From Sellimonas catena (GTDB lineage: Bacteria; Bacillota; Clostridia; Lachnospirales; Lachnospiraceae), in assembly GCF_045063725.1 (NCBI RefSeq), contig NZ_CP173695.1: a stretch of DNA of 64,000 nt. One strand, given 5' to 3'. The position numbers and the translations under genes were made by a program. Shown here in pieces: positions 26,575-35,468 of the stretch (its first letter is position 1; every line of letters starts with the position of its first letter). Under the pieces are notes generated by a model. The model had not been told where the DNA came from and made no database searches. It saw nothing but the letters and a program-made list of their open reading frames with translations.

Positions 26575-27030
26575 TTAATCCAGTTTGGACTCTCTTCTTT
26601 CTACATCCATGATCATATCGACTCTTCTCTGGTGGCGGCCGCCTTCGAATTCAGCGCCAAGAAATTCGTCGATAATCATCTTAGCAAGTTCAATTCCAAT
26701 TACACGGGAACCAAACGCAAGAATATTTGCGTTGTTATGCTGTCTTGACAGTCTGGCGGTGTACGGTTCGCTGCAGACGGCAGCCCGGATTCCGTGGACC
26801 TTGTTTGCCGCAAGGGAAATTCCAAGTCCGGTACCGCAGATCGCGATTCCAAAATCCACTTCCCCGGATGCCACCGCATGTCCGATTTTCTCACCATAGA
26901 CCGGATAATCACAGCTCTCAGTGGAGTCCGTGCCATAATTTACTACATCATATCCTTTTTCTTTTAAATATGCCACAACCTGCTGTTTCATCTCTACAGA
27001 TGCGTGGTCATTTGCAATTCCTATTTTCAT
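26575..27030 (-). CDS. rpiB: Ribose-5-phosphate isomerase B
   Basis: Protein of 151 residues, with NDHASVEMKQQV, GTDSTESCDYP, FGIAICGTGLGIS (catalytic Cys region), NKVHGIRAAVCSEPYTARLSRQHNNANILAFGSRV and the C-terminal GGRHQRRVDMI. This interconverts ribose-5-phosphate and ribulose-5-phosphate in the pentose phosphate pathway. The Cys in AICGTG and His in RQHNN match RpiB rather than LacA/LacB. Confidence 0.94.
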   Translation of the reverse strand: MKIGIANDHASVEMKQQVVAYLKEKGYDVVNYGTDSTESCDYPVYGEKIGHAVASGEVDFGIAICGTGLGISLAANKVHGIRAAVCSEPYTARLSRQHNNANILAFGSRVIGIELAKMIIDEFLGAEFEGGRHQRRVDMIMDVERRESKLD

Positions 27031-27109
27031 ACTCGTTCCTTTCTGTTCTGGTGATTTTCCTCACTCTGGTTCTATTATACTTGTTTTGTATTTTTTTGAC
27101 AACTGTACC

Positions 27110-27118
27110 GTCCTATCT
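27110..27118. repeat. Target-site duplication, left of the IS
   Basis: GTCCTATCT here and at 28804-28812 flank the insertion sequence. A preceding C is also shared, so the duplication may be counted as 9 or 10 bases. Confidence 0.85.
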
Positions 27119-28803
27119 GTATGTGTCAAGTAATCGTTGGCACTTTTTCTTCTTTTTTTGATATCAGTTTATTTCTTTTATTTTCAGACAATTCAGCTCG
27201 GACTTTATCTGATCATTTTATGTTTCTTTTTAACAGAATGCTCTTGCAAGGGCTTTCCTCGATGCTGTCCGCATTGCGTCCAATAGCGGCATATGATGCG
27301 TAATCGTCTCTACATATGGATTCCCTTTTCCATCCTTCTTTGGCGCTCTCGCCGCGCTCAGCGTTTTGACGATTTCTTCCATCTGCATGGTGAATATTTC
27401 TCCATCCGTATACCGTTCAATTGTATCGATCAGTTCCCTGTTCTCTTTCCGGTACAGGGCTTTCGCCATGTTATTCGCCCCATGCACGGACCATCTCATC
27501 CTCCGGTGCTTCATCCGCATGGTGATCGCCGTACAGTTCTGGTTCTCCTGCACTCCCATATTCTTATACACGATCCCCTCCGGTGCTTCAGGCAGCTCAA
27601 TCCCTCTTTCCCGATACGGGATCAATCCCTCCCGGTTATTCCCCAGATACTTGTATAGTTCCCTTGCATTCCTGCTCCCTTTTTCTTTCGGATCATCACT
27701 CTCTATGCTGTCGGCATAGACCTGGATATATTCCAGCATTTCATCTACTTTCTTCTGCTCCAGAAGTTCTTTGATCTGTTCCTGGGCTTCTGTATCCCGG
27801 ATCTTCTTTTTGATCTCCTTATAGATGTGGAACCGGTCCAGCTGGAAGAGGGCTTCCGGGTCATAGATCTCTTTAATCCAGCTTCCTCCATCTCCGTTTA
27901 GAATCCGCCGGCCAATCTCATCTGCATCGTAAATCTTTTCGATCAGCGCCTCCCGTTTTTGATGGAACCGGCTGCTTTTTTCCATTCCGGCCAACATCTT
28001 CTTATTCACCAGGCGGCTTCTTTTCGGACTGTCTTTGTCCCATCCTTCATACATCGTGAAAACCTTCATCTCCTGTTTTGGCGCCTTCTTATGTCCGGAA
28101 TCCTGCATCCTTAGCCATACGCCATCCATTTCTTCGAAAAGGATCCCGACTGCCTTTTCTCCTTCTGCCTGGTCTGCTTCCATCTGCTTTACCGCGTAGT
28201 CCTCTTCTTCGCTGATTCGTTCCCCCAGCTCCTGAATCAGGTTCCAGACACCTCCATGGCTGATCGTCTGTCCGCAGGTATCACTGATCACTTCTGCGCT
28301 GACACGATATGGGGATTCCGTTACAGTCAGTGCAATCTTTTCTGCAAGATTGGTAGAGATCAGCCCGATCTTCTCCATCTGCATCGCCTGATCCAGAAGG
28401 TAAATATGGGCAATCCTTCCGTCCTCCTGTTCTGTCCGGTAGACTCTTCGGGAATAGGTTACTTCCCCATATACGGTTTTGATCGAAGTTTCCCGTTTCC
28501 CTTTGTCTCTGTATAACTTTTTGTCTCTTTCTTTCGCCAGTTCATCATCGTAGTTTTCCAGAATGACCTGGGTGATCATCCTGCCCAACTCACAGACATA
28601 CGCAAAAACTTTCTGCTCCAGGGTCTTGAAAGATACCAGCTTTTCCTCTACAATAGATTTCATCATACAGTCTCCTTTACGTGTTTTATTTTGCAACTAA
28701 CATCATAAAGAAAAACTGTATGATTGGGAAGTAGGGATTTTCTCTGCTTCCCTTTTTATTTAGGAAAAATTCCTATTTTTGCCAATAATAATTATACACT
28801 AAC
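27119..28803. mobile_element. ISLre2-family insertion sequence, intact
   Basis: A 1685-bp unit bounded by imperfect 24-bp inverted ends: the left end begins GTATGTGTCAAG and the inverted right end GTTAGTGTATAA, both reaching a shared TTGGCA; 17 of 24 positions agree by eye. It is flanked by the 9-bp duplication GTCCTATCT and holds one transposase gene. It sits between rpiB and the C-terminal piece of the broken dipeptidase gene, so the dipeptidase terminator (28856-28892) remains outside it. Confidence 0.87.
27230..28666 (-). CDS. ISLre2-family transposase (UPF0236 type)
   Basis: About 478 residues from ATG 28666, which follows AAAGGAGACTGT. Recognised by the block YGEVTYSRRVYR, then EMDGVWLRMQDSG, INGDG-like ILNGDGGSWIK, LFQLDRFHIYKEIKKKI and KHRRMRWSVHGANNMAKAL. 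The Asp residues in EMDGVW and NGDGG are the catalytic candidates. Length and an uninterrupted frame suggest an active element. Confidence 0.92.
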   Translation of the reverse strand: MMKSIVEEKLVSFKTLEQKVFAYVCELGRMITQVILENYDDELAKERDKKLYRDKGKRETSIKTVYGEVTYSRRVYRTEQEDGRIAHIYLLDQAMQMEKIGLISTNLAEKIALTVTESPYRVSAEVISDTCGQTISHGGVWNLIQELGERISEEEDYAVKQMEADQAEGEKAVGILFEEMDGVWLRMQDSGHKKAPKQEMKVFTMYEGWDKDSPKRSRLVNKKMLAGMEKSSRFHQKREALIEKIYDADEIGRRILNGDGGSWIKEIYDPEALFQLDRFHIYKEIKKKIRDTEAQEQIKELLEQKKVDEMLEYIQVYADSIESDDPKEKGSRNARELYKYLGNNREGLIPYRERGIELPEAPEGIVYKNMGVQENQNCTAITMRMKHRRMRWSVHGANNMAKALYRKENRELIDTIERYTDGEIFTMQMEEIVKTLSAARAPKKDGKGNPYVETITHHMPLLDAMRTASRKALARAFC

Positions 28804-28812
28804 GTCCTATCT
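28804..28812. repeat. Target-site duplication, right of the IS
   Basis: Second copy of GTCCTATCT, identical to 27110-27118, which marks the original insertion site. Confidence 0.85.
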
Positions 28813-28855
28813 TTTCTTCCTAAAACTCGAAATTTCATAACTCTCCCGAAACCCG

Positions 28856-28892
28856 ACAAGAGCCGCACGTATCTTTTCCGTGCAGCTCTTGT
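28856..28892 (-). terminator. Terminator of the dipeptidase gene
   Basis: Arms ACAAGAGCCGCACG and CGTGCAGCTCTTGT pair over 14 bases with one G-U type mismatch around a 9-base loop. It sits just beyond the dipeptidase stop at 28905; the downstream T-run is weak. Confidence 0.7.
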
Positions 28893-28904
28893 CTTCATGA
28901 AGCT

Positions 28905-29404
28905 TTATTGTGCCAGTCTGTAGATTGCCTCCAGATAGATTTTCATCCACAGATCCAGTTTGTCCAGTTCCAGATATTCATTTTTCTGATGCATCAGATC
29001 CGGCTGTCCAGGAAGAACAGCCCCAAACGCTACACAGTTTTCCAGTGCTCTCGCATAGGAGCACGCTCCGTCCACCTGTGGTTCTGCGTCATAATCCTGT
29101 GTTATCTCCCGGTAAACATCCATCAGTGTGGTTACAAGGAAGCTGTCTTTTGGCACATAGATTGCTTCTGTAATCTGAGGATTTTCAAACCGGAACCGGC
29201 TTCCTTCCAGATTCTTTTCCAGCAGATCCTGCACTTCTTTACATTTGTATGTAACCGGAACCCGGTTATCAATGGACAGGATCAGTTTTCCATCAATGAC
29301 TTCCACTTTCCCCACATTAAAGCTTAGAGCCCCTGAGATCTCGTCGGAAAGAGCGATTCCAAGACCTTTTCCCTGAAGGTCAAATCCAATATTCTTCATA
29401 TACC
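28905..29404 (-). pseudogene. M20 (Sapep/PepV-type) dipeptidase, C-terminal fragment
   Basis: About 165 codons with no own start signal: the frame is open from the element junction and includes GFDLQGKGLGIALSDEIS, SIDNRVPVTYKCKEV and the metal-ligand His in LMHQKNEYLELDKL near the end. It is the missing C-terminal part of the fragment at 49935-50811: joining them at GGT gives an uninterrupted frame reading Ala-Arg-Tyr-Met-Lys-Asn across the seam and a total of about 457 residues, the normal length for this family. The gene was split by the 20.5-kb element. A short independent product from the ATG at 29399 would lack four of the five metal ligands. Confidence 0.9.
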
Positions 29405-29412
29405 AAGAGTTA

Positions 29413-29448
29413 ATATGTAAAGGGTGGTTTCTCCCACCTAATACATAT
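29413..29448. repeat. Palindrome at the left end of the element
   Basis: Nested inverted repeats ATATGTA/TACATAT (29413-29419, 29442-29448) and GGGTGG/CCCACC (29422-29427, 29433-29438), starting 9 bases inside the crossover triplet. Probable recombinase-binding arm of the attachment site. Confidence 0.6.
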
Positions 29449-29548
29449 GACTGCGGCTCATTTGTGGTGAATGGAACAGCAGTTGTAGGAAAGGAGAAGA
29501 AAAGTCCGTATAACCGCTGGAAATCAACACAAAAAGGAGCTAATTTTT

Positions 29549-29920
29549 ATGAAATCTCTATTTGAGGAAATGGGCGGCACTTACCGTCAGGAGGGCGATT
29601 ATCTCATTCCAAACCTTGCGCTGCCAGAGGAACCGGAATACCAGATTGGCAAGTATGGGCGTATGCGCCGCAGCTATCTGAAAGAACATCGCCCTATTTT
29701 CTACACAAACCTGCTCACAAACGGAACGCTGCATCGGCACCTTGCCGAGATCGACCAAGCCTGCAACGAGCGCATGGAAATCATCGTTTCTGCAATGGTG
29801 AAGCAAGAAGGCGTGACCGAAGCACTCAAAGCTGCCGATCAAATGGAATGGGTACGCCGCATGAACAGCATCCGCAGCCGCGCGGAGGAAATCGTTTTGA
29901 CCGAGCTTGTATATGAATGA
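29549..29920 (+). CDS. tnpV: Transposon-encoded protein TnpV
   Basis: Protein of 123 residues with the family features GGTYRQEGDYLIPNL, IGKYGRMRRSYLKEHR, YTNLLTNGTLHRHLAEIDQ and a C-terminal MNSIRSRAEEIVL. The start has AAAGGAGC. TnpV is a conserved gene of Tn4451-like elements of clostridia with no assigned activity. It is the first gene at the left end of the element. Confidence 0.9.
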   Translation: MKSLFEEMGGTYRQEGDYLIPNLALPEEPEYQIGKYGRMRRSYLKEHRPIFYTNLLTNGTLHRHLAEIDQACNERMEIIVSAMVKQEGVTEALKAADQMEWVRRMNSIRSRAEEIVLTELVYE

Positions 29921-29921
29921 C

Positions 29922-29963
29922 AAATGCCCGTTATCGGTTGCGTGGCCGATAACGGGCATTTTT
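29922..29963. terminator. Bidirectional terminator between tnpV and the RhuM gene
   Basis: Arms AAATGCCCGTTATCGG and CCGATAACGGGCATTT form a 16-bp perfect stem with an 8-base loop, T-rich on the right side. It separates convergent genes. Confidence 0.9.
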
Positions 29964-29968
29964 ACACT

Positions 29969-30994
29969 TTAGTTCTTTTGTTCCGTGCTGGCTACCAGAC
30001 GGTCAAAGTCGCTCTGATACAGATGATCCTGAATGACGCGGTACTGCTCAAACTCGCTTTCGGCAAAGGCTTTTGCAATGGCAGCGGTGACTTTTCCCTT
30101 ATTTTGCAGAATCTCTGCATCATTGAATTGCAGAAAAGCGTCCAGCTTGGAGGCCCAATCTGCCATGGTCATGGGAATATGCCGTCTGGCCTGCCGGGTA
30201 GCATAGTCCAGATACATGGTGACGATTTCGTTCAGTTCCTGCATTTCATCCATGGATAAGTAATTTTTTGCAACGGACACATCTGCCTTGACAATCTTGC
30301 CGTCAGGAGCATTCTTCCATGAGGTCAGCCCCATGTGTTCCTTGGTGTGATCGGCTCGTGCCATAATGACCTCTGCCGCTGTGCCGCCATGGACGGCATA
30401 GTGCATCTTATTCTGAACTGTGGCAAAGAAATCCTTTGTGGTCTGGCTATCGAGAGAGTAGTCCACAGCAGTGGCGTAAATATCCGTAATTTTCTGATAG
30501 AAGCGCCGTTCGCTGGCCCGAATCTCCTGAATCTCGGAAATCAGGTGATCGAAGTAGTCCTCATCAAAAATCTGCCCATTGATGAGCCTGCTCTTGTCCA
30601 GCACATACCCCTGCTTGGTGAAGGTGTCCAGCACCTTGGTTGCCCACTGGCGGAACTGCGTGGCTCTGCCGGAATTGATCCGATAGCCTACGGCTATGAT
30701 GGCGGACAGAGAGTAGAACTTATAGTGATAGGTTTTTCCGTTATCCGCAACTTGTGCAAAATTTGCACAAGTTGCATCTTCGGACAATTCACCGCTTTCA
30801 TATACATTTTTCAGATGCTTTGTCACAACGCTCCGGTCTACATCAAAAAGCCGTGCAATGGCCTTTTGGGTCAGCCAAACGTCGTGATCCTGTACCCGTA
30901 CCTCAATGCCATCCTCATGGGCATCTTTCGTGAACACAAGGAAATCCACTGTGCTGTTGCGGATTTGCAGTTTATCCTTCTTGGCGTCTGCCAT
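29969..30994 (-). CDS. RhuM family protein
   Basis: Protein of 341 residues. Diagnostic blocks: VWLTQKAIARLFDVDRSVVTKHLKN (winged-helix-like), YYSLSAIIAVGYRINSGRATQFRQWAT pattern as FYSLSAIIAVGYRINS, and the C-terminal YLSMDEMQELNEIV. The family is named after a Salmonella island gene and is common on mobile elements; it has no firm activity. The start has a GGTGAAA-type site, and it lies 11 bases after the gene at 31006, so they are co-transcribed. Confidence 0.9.
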   Translation of the reverse strand: MADAKKDKLQIRNSTVDFLVFTKDAHEDGIEVRVQDHDVWLTQKAIARLFDVDRSVVTKHLKNVYESGELSEDATCANFAQVADNGKTYHYKFYSLSAIIAVGYRINSGRATQFRQWATKVLDTFTKQGYVLDKSRLINGQIFDEDYFDHLISEIQEIRASERRFYQKITDIYATAVDYSLDSQTTKDFFATVQNKMHYAVHGGTAAEVIMARADHTKEHMGLTSWKNAPDGKIVKADVSVAKNYLSMDEMQELNEIVTMYLDYATRQARRHIPMTMADWASKLDAFLQFNDAEILQNKGKVTAAIAKAFAESEFEQYRVIQDHLYQSDFDRLVASTEQKN

Positions 30995-31005
30995 GTCGTT
31001 TCACC

Positions 31006-31914
31006 TCAATCTTCTTCGCTGGTTTTCTTCCCACGGCTCTTATAGACATTATACTGATTCTTGCACCGGGGGCTGCAAAATGCGGAATTGGAGCGGCTGC
31101 TCAGGAACACCTTCTGGCAGTGCTTGCACAGCCGCAGGGGCTTCTCTCCATCCACCAGCAGGAAGCTGAACATCATCTGGATGCCCAGCAGCAGCGAATG
31201 GAAGTCCCAATAGATGGTCGGCTTGTCCAGCAGCTCGATATGGTAGCTGGGCGCTATGCCGCCGAAGGCCGCCATGCCCTTGCGGTACAGGTTCCGGGTA
31301 TCCTCGTCGATGAGGTCATAGTCGTTATAGTACAGAATGGAGGTAGTCAGGGTGAAAGCCCAGTCCTTGAACTGCTGCGCCACCCAGTCATAGGCTTCAG
31401 CATACTCTCGCTGGAAGCTCATGGTTTTCGCCATGGGTTCACTCGCAAAGGTCATGGTCAGCGCCACCATCATGTTGTCGCCGGACACGCTCCATCTGGA
31501 CTCAATGCCCTTCTTGACCAGATCCAGCTGGTCAAAGGGATAGAATAGCGCCAGATAGTCCTCGGTTTCCATGGATTCTGCCTTGATGAAGTGGTTTTTC
31601 GGCAGATAGACCGCCTCATAATCCATGAAGGACGGCGTGGTGGGCAGCGCTGTCATCAGACCCAGCAGGCCGTAATGGGTTACAAACTCTAAGATAGCCT
31701 TCTGCACCTCGTCCTCTGGCTGCCGGTTCATCATCAGCATACCCACATTCAGTGCATCCAGCACGATTCCCGACGCTTCCTTCAAGGGATTATAGATGTC
31801 AGGCTTGGCATTCTTCCCCGGCGTGATGTACCGCTTGCCGTCTGCGGCGGTTTTCAGTTCATAGCGGTCATACCGCACCCAATGGGAGCGGGACTGCTCA
31901 AAGAGATTCTTCAT
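31006..31914 (-). CDS. Element-encoded protein with C-terminal zinc ribbon
   Basis: Protein of 302 residues, mostly helical, ending in a four-Cys zinc ribbon (CKHCQKVF ... FCSPRCKNQYN). The same FCSPRCKNQY type of ending occurs in DUF6076/CGNR-like proteins of Clostridia. N-terminus MKNLFEQSRSHWVRYDRYEL. Function unknown; nucleic acid or protein binding through the zinc ribbon is likely. It resembles the cysteine-rich tail of the recombinase at 33356, which is on the same element. Confidence 0.72.
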   Translation of the reverse strand: MKNLFEQSRSHWVRYDRYELKTAADGKRYITPGKNAKPDIYNPLKEASGIVLDALNVGMLMMNRQPEDEVQKAILEFVTHYGLLGLMTALPTTPSFMDYEAVYLPKNHFIKAESMETEDYLALFYPFDQLDLVKKGIESRWSVSGDNMMVALTMTFASEPMAKTMSFQREYAEAYDWVAQQFKDWAFTLTTSILYYNDYDLIDEDTRNLYRKGMAAFGGIAPSYHIELLDKPTIYWDFHSLLLGIQMMFSFLLVDGEKPLRLCKHCQKVFLSSRSNSAFCSPRCKNQYNVYKSRGKKTSEED

Positions 31915-31970
31915 GGTGCTGTTCCTCTCAACTCGTAATCCAACTATATATTAACTATATTACTATTGTA

Positions 31971-32903
31971 TCAACCGTCCTTGTCATCGTCAAGGGCGGC
32001 TTTCATTTTTCTCGGTTTGGTTTTGTTTTCCCGGCGGATCACGGCATCCTTGCCCATGGTTTGCAGCAGTGCTTCATATTCCTCCACGAACTCGCGTTCC
32101 CGCAGAGTAATGCTGTAGTCCTTTTCCAGCTTTTCGCTCAGATGCTCATACATCCGCCTTTGCAGCTTTTTCTGAATGGTCATCCGCAGCTTTCGGATGT
32201 TTCGGTCGGACTGCCCGCGGAGGGTGGCAAGCCGTGTGGTGCTGTATTGCTTAACGAACAGGTAATACAGCACCTCCTTCTGTTCATCACTGAGGGTGAA
32301 AAAGAGCTTGGAGAGAAAGCGATTTGCGGTCAGCTCGTGCAGTTCATAGGGACAGGAGAAAATGATGTCGAGAAAGTTTCCCTGACAGAGCTGACGGAAC
32401 CTCGGCAGATTCATCCACAGCGGGGCGATCTTCGGATCAGGTACAGCCTGAAACTCCAACGGCACATCACCACGCAGGTTTTCGTGGTCACGCTCCCGCC
32501 GCTCCCGATTTCTGTCCAGCTTGTTCCACTCGTCTACCACAGTCAAAAAATCCGATTCCGTCCGGGCTGCTTCCTCCAGCCGCCGCAGAGCCTCTGCGCG
32601 AATTTCCCGCTTGAGCCGTTTTTCGCTGGTGGGCGCGGCTTCCTCTTCCTCGTCCTCCAGCTCGGCGGCATAGTTTCTGGGATGCTCGTCCTGCTCCAGC
32701 TCGCTTTCCAGCTCCAGCGTGCGTTCCTCTGCAAGCGCTTCCTCCAGCGATTCGTTCTCCGGCGCACCGTCCGACGCATCCTCCCAATCGGCAAAGCTAT
32801 CCTCATCCATTTCAAGGTCGGCTTCCTCTATTTGCTCCTCGGTATCTTCTTCCTCATCGGAAAAATCATCATCCCACAGCAGTTCATCCTCCCATGGTTC
32901 CAC
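31971..32903 (-). CDS. Sigma-70-like element protein with acidic N-terminus
   Basis: The start is GTG 32903 with GAGGAGG ten bases upstream; an upstream AT-rich reading is not supported. The first 85 residues are extremely acidic (DDDFSDEEEDTEEQIEEAD), then a charged helical linker, and a C-terminal sigma-region-4-like helix-turn-helix (EQKEVLYYLFVKQYSTTRLATLRGQSD, in the pattern of region 4). Such proteins recur in Tn4451/Tn1549-like elements and may regulate element genes. Divergent from tnpW-tnpX, so the 32904-33056 gap is likely a shared promoter region. Confidence 0.72.
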   Translation of the reverse strand: MEPWEDELLWDDDFSDEEEDTEEQIEEADLEMDEDSFADWEDASDGAPENESLEEALAEERTLELESELEQDEHPRNYAAELEDEEEEAAPTSEKRLKREIRAEALRRLEEAARTESDFLTVVDEWNKLDRNRERRERDHENLRGDVPLEFQAVPDPKIAPLWMNLPRFRQLCQGNFLDIIFSCPYELHELTANRFLSKLFFTLSDEQKEVLYYLFVKQYSTTRLATLRGQSDRNIRKLRMTIQKKLQRRMYEHLSEKLEKDYSITLREREFVEEYEALLQTMGKDAVIRRENKTKPRKMKAALDDDKDG

Positions 32904-33056
32904 GACAGCTTCACCTCCTCGAAAAAATATTTTTCTTTTTCTCAAAAAACAGTTCCGATTTACACCCCGTTTTTCTCCTATTAGTGAAAGGGTAATCTAA
33001 ACGCAAGTTACTAAGGTTACTATCTTAAACACAGAGGGTAGAAAGGAGAAACAAGT

Positions 33057-33365
33057 ATGGAAAATCAGCGCAAAGACGCAGTTGGCTTACAGCCAACGGA
33101 ACCGGATTTATTATATCAAAAACCAGCAAATTACGCAAGGAGGAAGCCTATGGAGCAAACGCAACAGGAACAGTTCATCATTCGGCGCATCGGCGGCACC
33201 ACCTATAAGGTAAGGGTCGCATTCAGCGAAACAGCGGTGGAGACCATGGAGGAAAAGATTCTGCGGATGATCCGCAATGAGGGGGTTACAAATGACGGCA
33301 CTTGTGCTATAATGGAAGCACCACAAATGAGCCGTCAGTCTGAAAGGAGCGCCGAATGCGCATGA
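33057..33365 (+). CDS. tnpW: Transposon-encoded protein TnpW
   Basis: Protein of 102 residues; the C-terminal 60 residues match TnpW: FIIRRIGGTTYKVRVAFSETAVETMEEKIL followed by RMIRNE, a pattern seen upstream of TnpX-type recombinases. The start follows AGAAAGGAGAAAC. It overlaps the recombinase start by 10 bases, so the two are coupled. Confidence 0.87.
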   Translation: MENQRKDAVGLQPTEPDLLYQKPANYARRKPMEQTQQEQFIIRRIGGTTYKVRVAFSETAVETMEEKILRMIRNEGVTNDGTCAIMEAPQMSRQSERSAECA

Positions 33366-35398
33366 AACAGACTGAGGAAAAGATCACCGCTCTGTATGAG
33401 CGGCTGAGCCGTGACGATGACAATGCCGGGGATAGCAACTCCATCGTGAATCAGAAAAAATACCTCGAAAGCTATGCCCAGCAGAGAGGCTACGCCAACT
33501 GCCGCCACTATACCGATGACGGATGGAGCGGCGGTAATTTTGACCGTCCCGCATGGAAACAGCTGGTGGCGGACATCGAGGCCGGAAAGGTTGCCCATGT
33601 CATTGTCAAGGATATGAGCCGGGCCGGTCGTGATTACCTGCAAACCGGCTTTTACACGGAGGTATTCTTCCGGCAGCACGGCGTCCACTTTGTGGCGATT
33701 GCCAACGGCGTGGACAGCGACGATCAGAACAGCAACGAATTTGCGCCCTTCCTCAACATCATGAACGAATGGTATCTTCGTGACCTGAGCCGCAAGCAGA
33801 AAACCGCCATTCGGGTCAAAGGGGAATCCGGCAAGCCCACCACCAACTGCGCCATCTATGGCTACAAGAAAGACCCGGAGAACAAGTATCACTGGCTGAT
33901 CGACGAGGAAGCTGCCGCCGTGGTGCGGCGTATCTTCCAGCTGACCATCGAGGGCAAAGGCCCTTACGATATTGCCCGCATTCTGTTCGATGACAAGATC
34001 GACACGCCTGCGGTCTACTTTGGCAAGCAGAATAAAGGCGTCTGGAAAAGCAAGGAGGAGTTCCCCAACCCCTATAACTGGAGCGGCTACATCGTTGGGC
34101 AGATTTTGTCCAAGCCGGAGTATATGGGGCATACGGTGAATTTCCGTTCCCACAAGCAGTCCTATAAGGATAAAAATGCCGTAATGAATCCCAAAGAGGA
34201 TTGGCTGATTTTCGAGAACACCCATGAAGCTATCGTAGACGCAGAAACATGGGAGCTGGCGCAGAAGCTGCGGAAAACACCACGGCGGCATGACACGCTG
34301 GGCGAGGCCAATCCGCTGACAGGGCTTGTGTTCTGTGCCGACTGCGGGGCAAAGATGATGAATCACCGCTCAAGGGGCGGCACGGAGAACAATCCTTATC
34401 CGTCGGACTTTTACGATTGTTCCACCTATACGCTGGCACATCAGAAACGCACCCATGCTTGCAAAGGACATTATATCCGCAGCAAAGTACTGCGGGAGCT
34501 GATTCTGGAAACCATCCGGGCTGCCAGCACCTTTGCCATCTCTGACCGAGATGCTTTTCTGGAGAAGGTGCGCTCCGCCTCCCAGCTGCGCCAGGCGGAA
34601 GCCACCAAGGAAACCAAGCGGAAGCTGAACAAGGAGAAAAAGCGGATTTCCGAGCTGGATACCATCATCAAGAAGCTCTATGAATCCTTTGCCGTCGGGC
34701 GCATTACCGGCGAGCGGTTCGACAGCCTGCTGGCGGAATATGAGGCGGAGCAGAAAGCGCTGACAGCATCCGTCTCTGAAATGGAAACGCAGATGTCTGC
34801 CTTTGCGGAGGACACCGACCGGGCCAAGCAGTTTCTGGAGCTGGCAAAGAAGTACACGGATTTTTCCGAGCTGACCACGCCCATGATCAACGAGTTCGTG
34901 GAGAAAATCATCGTCCACGCCCCGGAAAAAATTGACGGCGACCGGGTGCAGGAAGTGGATATCCACCTTCGCTTTATCGGGCAGTTTGAGCTTCCCGCAC
35001 CGGAGCTGACCGAGGAAGAAATCAAGCGGCAGGAGCAGCTCAAACGGCACCGCATCAAGAGCCGGGAGCGGTATCAGAAAATCAAGGCCGGTGAACACGC
35101 TGTCGGACAGCCCTTCATGCTGACCTGCAAGTGCTGCGGGCAGGAATTTGCCTCCAAGCGGACAAACACCCTGTTCTGCGGCCCTAACTGCCGCGCAAAA
35201 TTCTACCGGCAGGAGGCGGCGGAGAGCCGCAGCCGGGCGTGTACCTGCGAAAACTGCGGCAAGGAGTTTATCACAGCAAGGTCAGATGTGAAATATTGCA
35301 GTGACGATTGTCGGTATGCAGCACAGATCAAGCGGCAGGGCGCACGGAAGAAAGCTCTACGAGAAGCTAAGAACGAAAAAGAAACGAAATCAGCATAA
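33356..35398 (+). CDS. Large serine recombinase, TnpX-like, with zinc-ribbon tail
   Basis: Protein of 680 residues. The N-terminal resolvase domain has ALYERLSRDDD with catalytic Ser18 and the GNSIVNQKKYL-type helix, and VKDMSRAGRDYLQTG. A Recombinase domain (NCAIYGYKKDPE, about 155-270), a zinc-beta-ribbon (LVFCADCGAKM, CKGHYIR), a coiled coil with DUF4368-type end (about 400-560) follow. After residue 570 come two additional four-Cys modules (CKCCGQEF ... FCGPNCRAKFY and CENCGKEF ... YCSDDCRYAAQ). It should integrate and excise the element; the reconstructed crossover at GGT fits. Confidence 0.9.
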   Translation: MRMKQTEEKITALYERLSRDDDNAGDSNSIVNQKKYLESYAQQRGYANCRHYTDDGWSGGNFDRPAWKQLVADIEAGKVAHVIVKDMSRAGRDYLQTGFYTEVFFRQHGVHFVAIANGVDSDDQNSNEFAPFLNIMNEWYLRDLSRKQKTAIRVKGESGKPTTNCAIYGYKKDPENKYHWLIDEEAAAVVRRIFQLTIEGKGPYDIARILFDDKIDTPAVYFGKQNKGVWKSKEEFPNPYNWSGYIVGQILSKPEYMGHTVNFRSHKQSYKDKNAVMNPKEDWLIFENTHEAIVDAETWELAQKLRKTPRRHDTLGEANPLTGLVFCADCGAKMMNHRSRGGTENNPYPSDFYDCSTYTLAHQKRTHACKGHYIRSKVLRELILETIRAASTFAISDRDAFLEKVRSASQLRQAEATKETKRKLNKEKKRISELDTIIKKLYESFAVGRITGERFDSLLAEYEAEQKALTASVSEMETQMSAFAEDTDRAKQFLELAKKYTDFSELTTPMINEFVEKIIVHAPEKIDGDRVQEVDIHLRFIGQFELPAPELTEEEIKRQEQLKRHRIKSRERYQKIKAGEHAVGQPFMLTCKCCGQEFASKRTNTLFCGPNCRAKFYRQEAAESRSRACTCENCGKEFITARSDVKYCSDDCRYAAQIKRQGARKKALREAKNEKETKSA

Positions 35399-35411
35399 GA
35401 TAAGACGCAAC

Positions 35412-35449
35412 CGGCGGCTTGCCCCTCAATGGGCAGGCCGCCGTTTTTT
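35412..35449 (+). terminator. Terminator after the recombinase gene
   Basis: Arms CGGCGGCTTGCCC and GGGCAGGCCGCCG pair over 13 bases with one mismatch, followed by six T (35444-35449). Confidence 0.88.
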
Positions 35450-35468
35450 GCGCAGAAATGGAGGAACA

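Noticed and set aside
32061..32984. Rightward 307-codon open frame
   Set aside because: Antisense to the sigma-like gene with acidic N-terminus, whose GAGGAGG ribosome site and HTH support the leftward reading.
33335..34366. Leftward 343-codon open frame
   Set aside because: Lies wholly antisense to the serine recombinase coding frame, has low-complexity hydrophobic composition and no ribosome site; a by-product of GC-rich codons.
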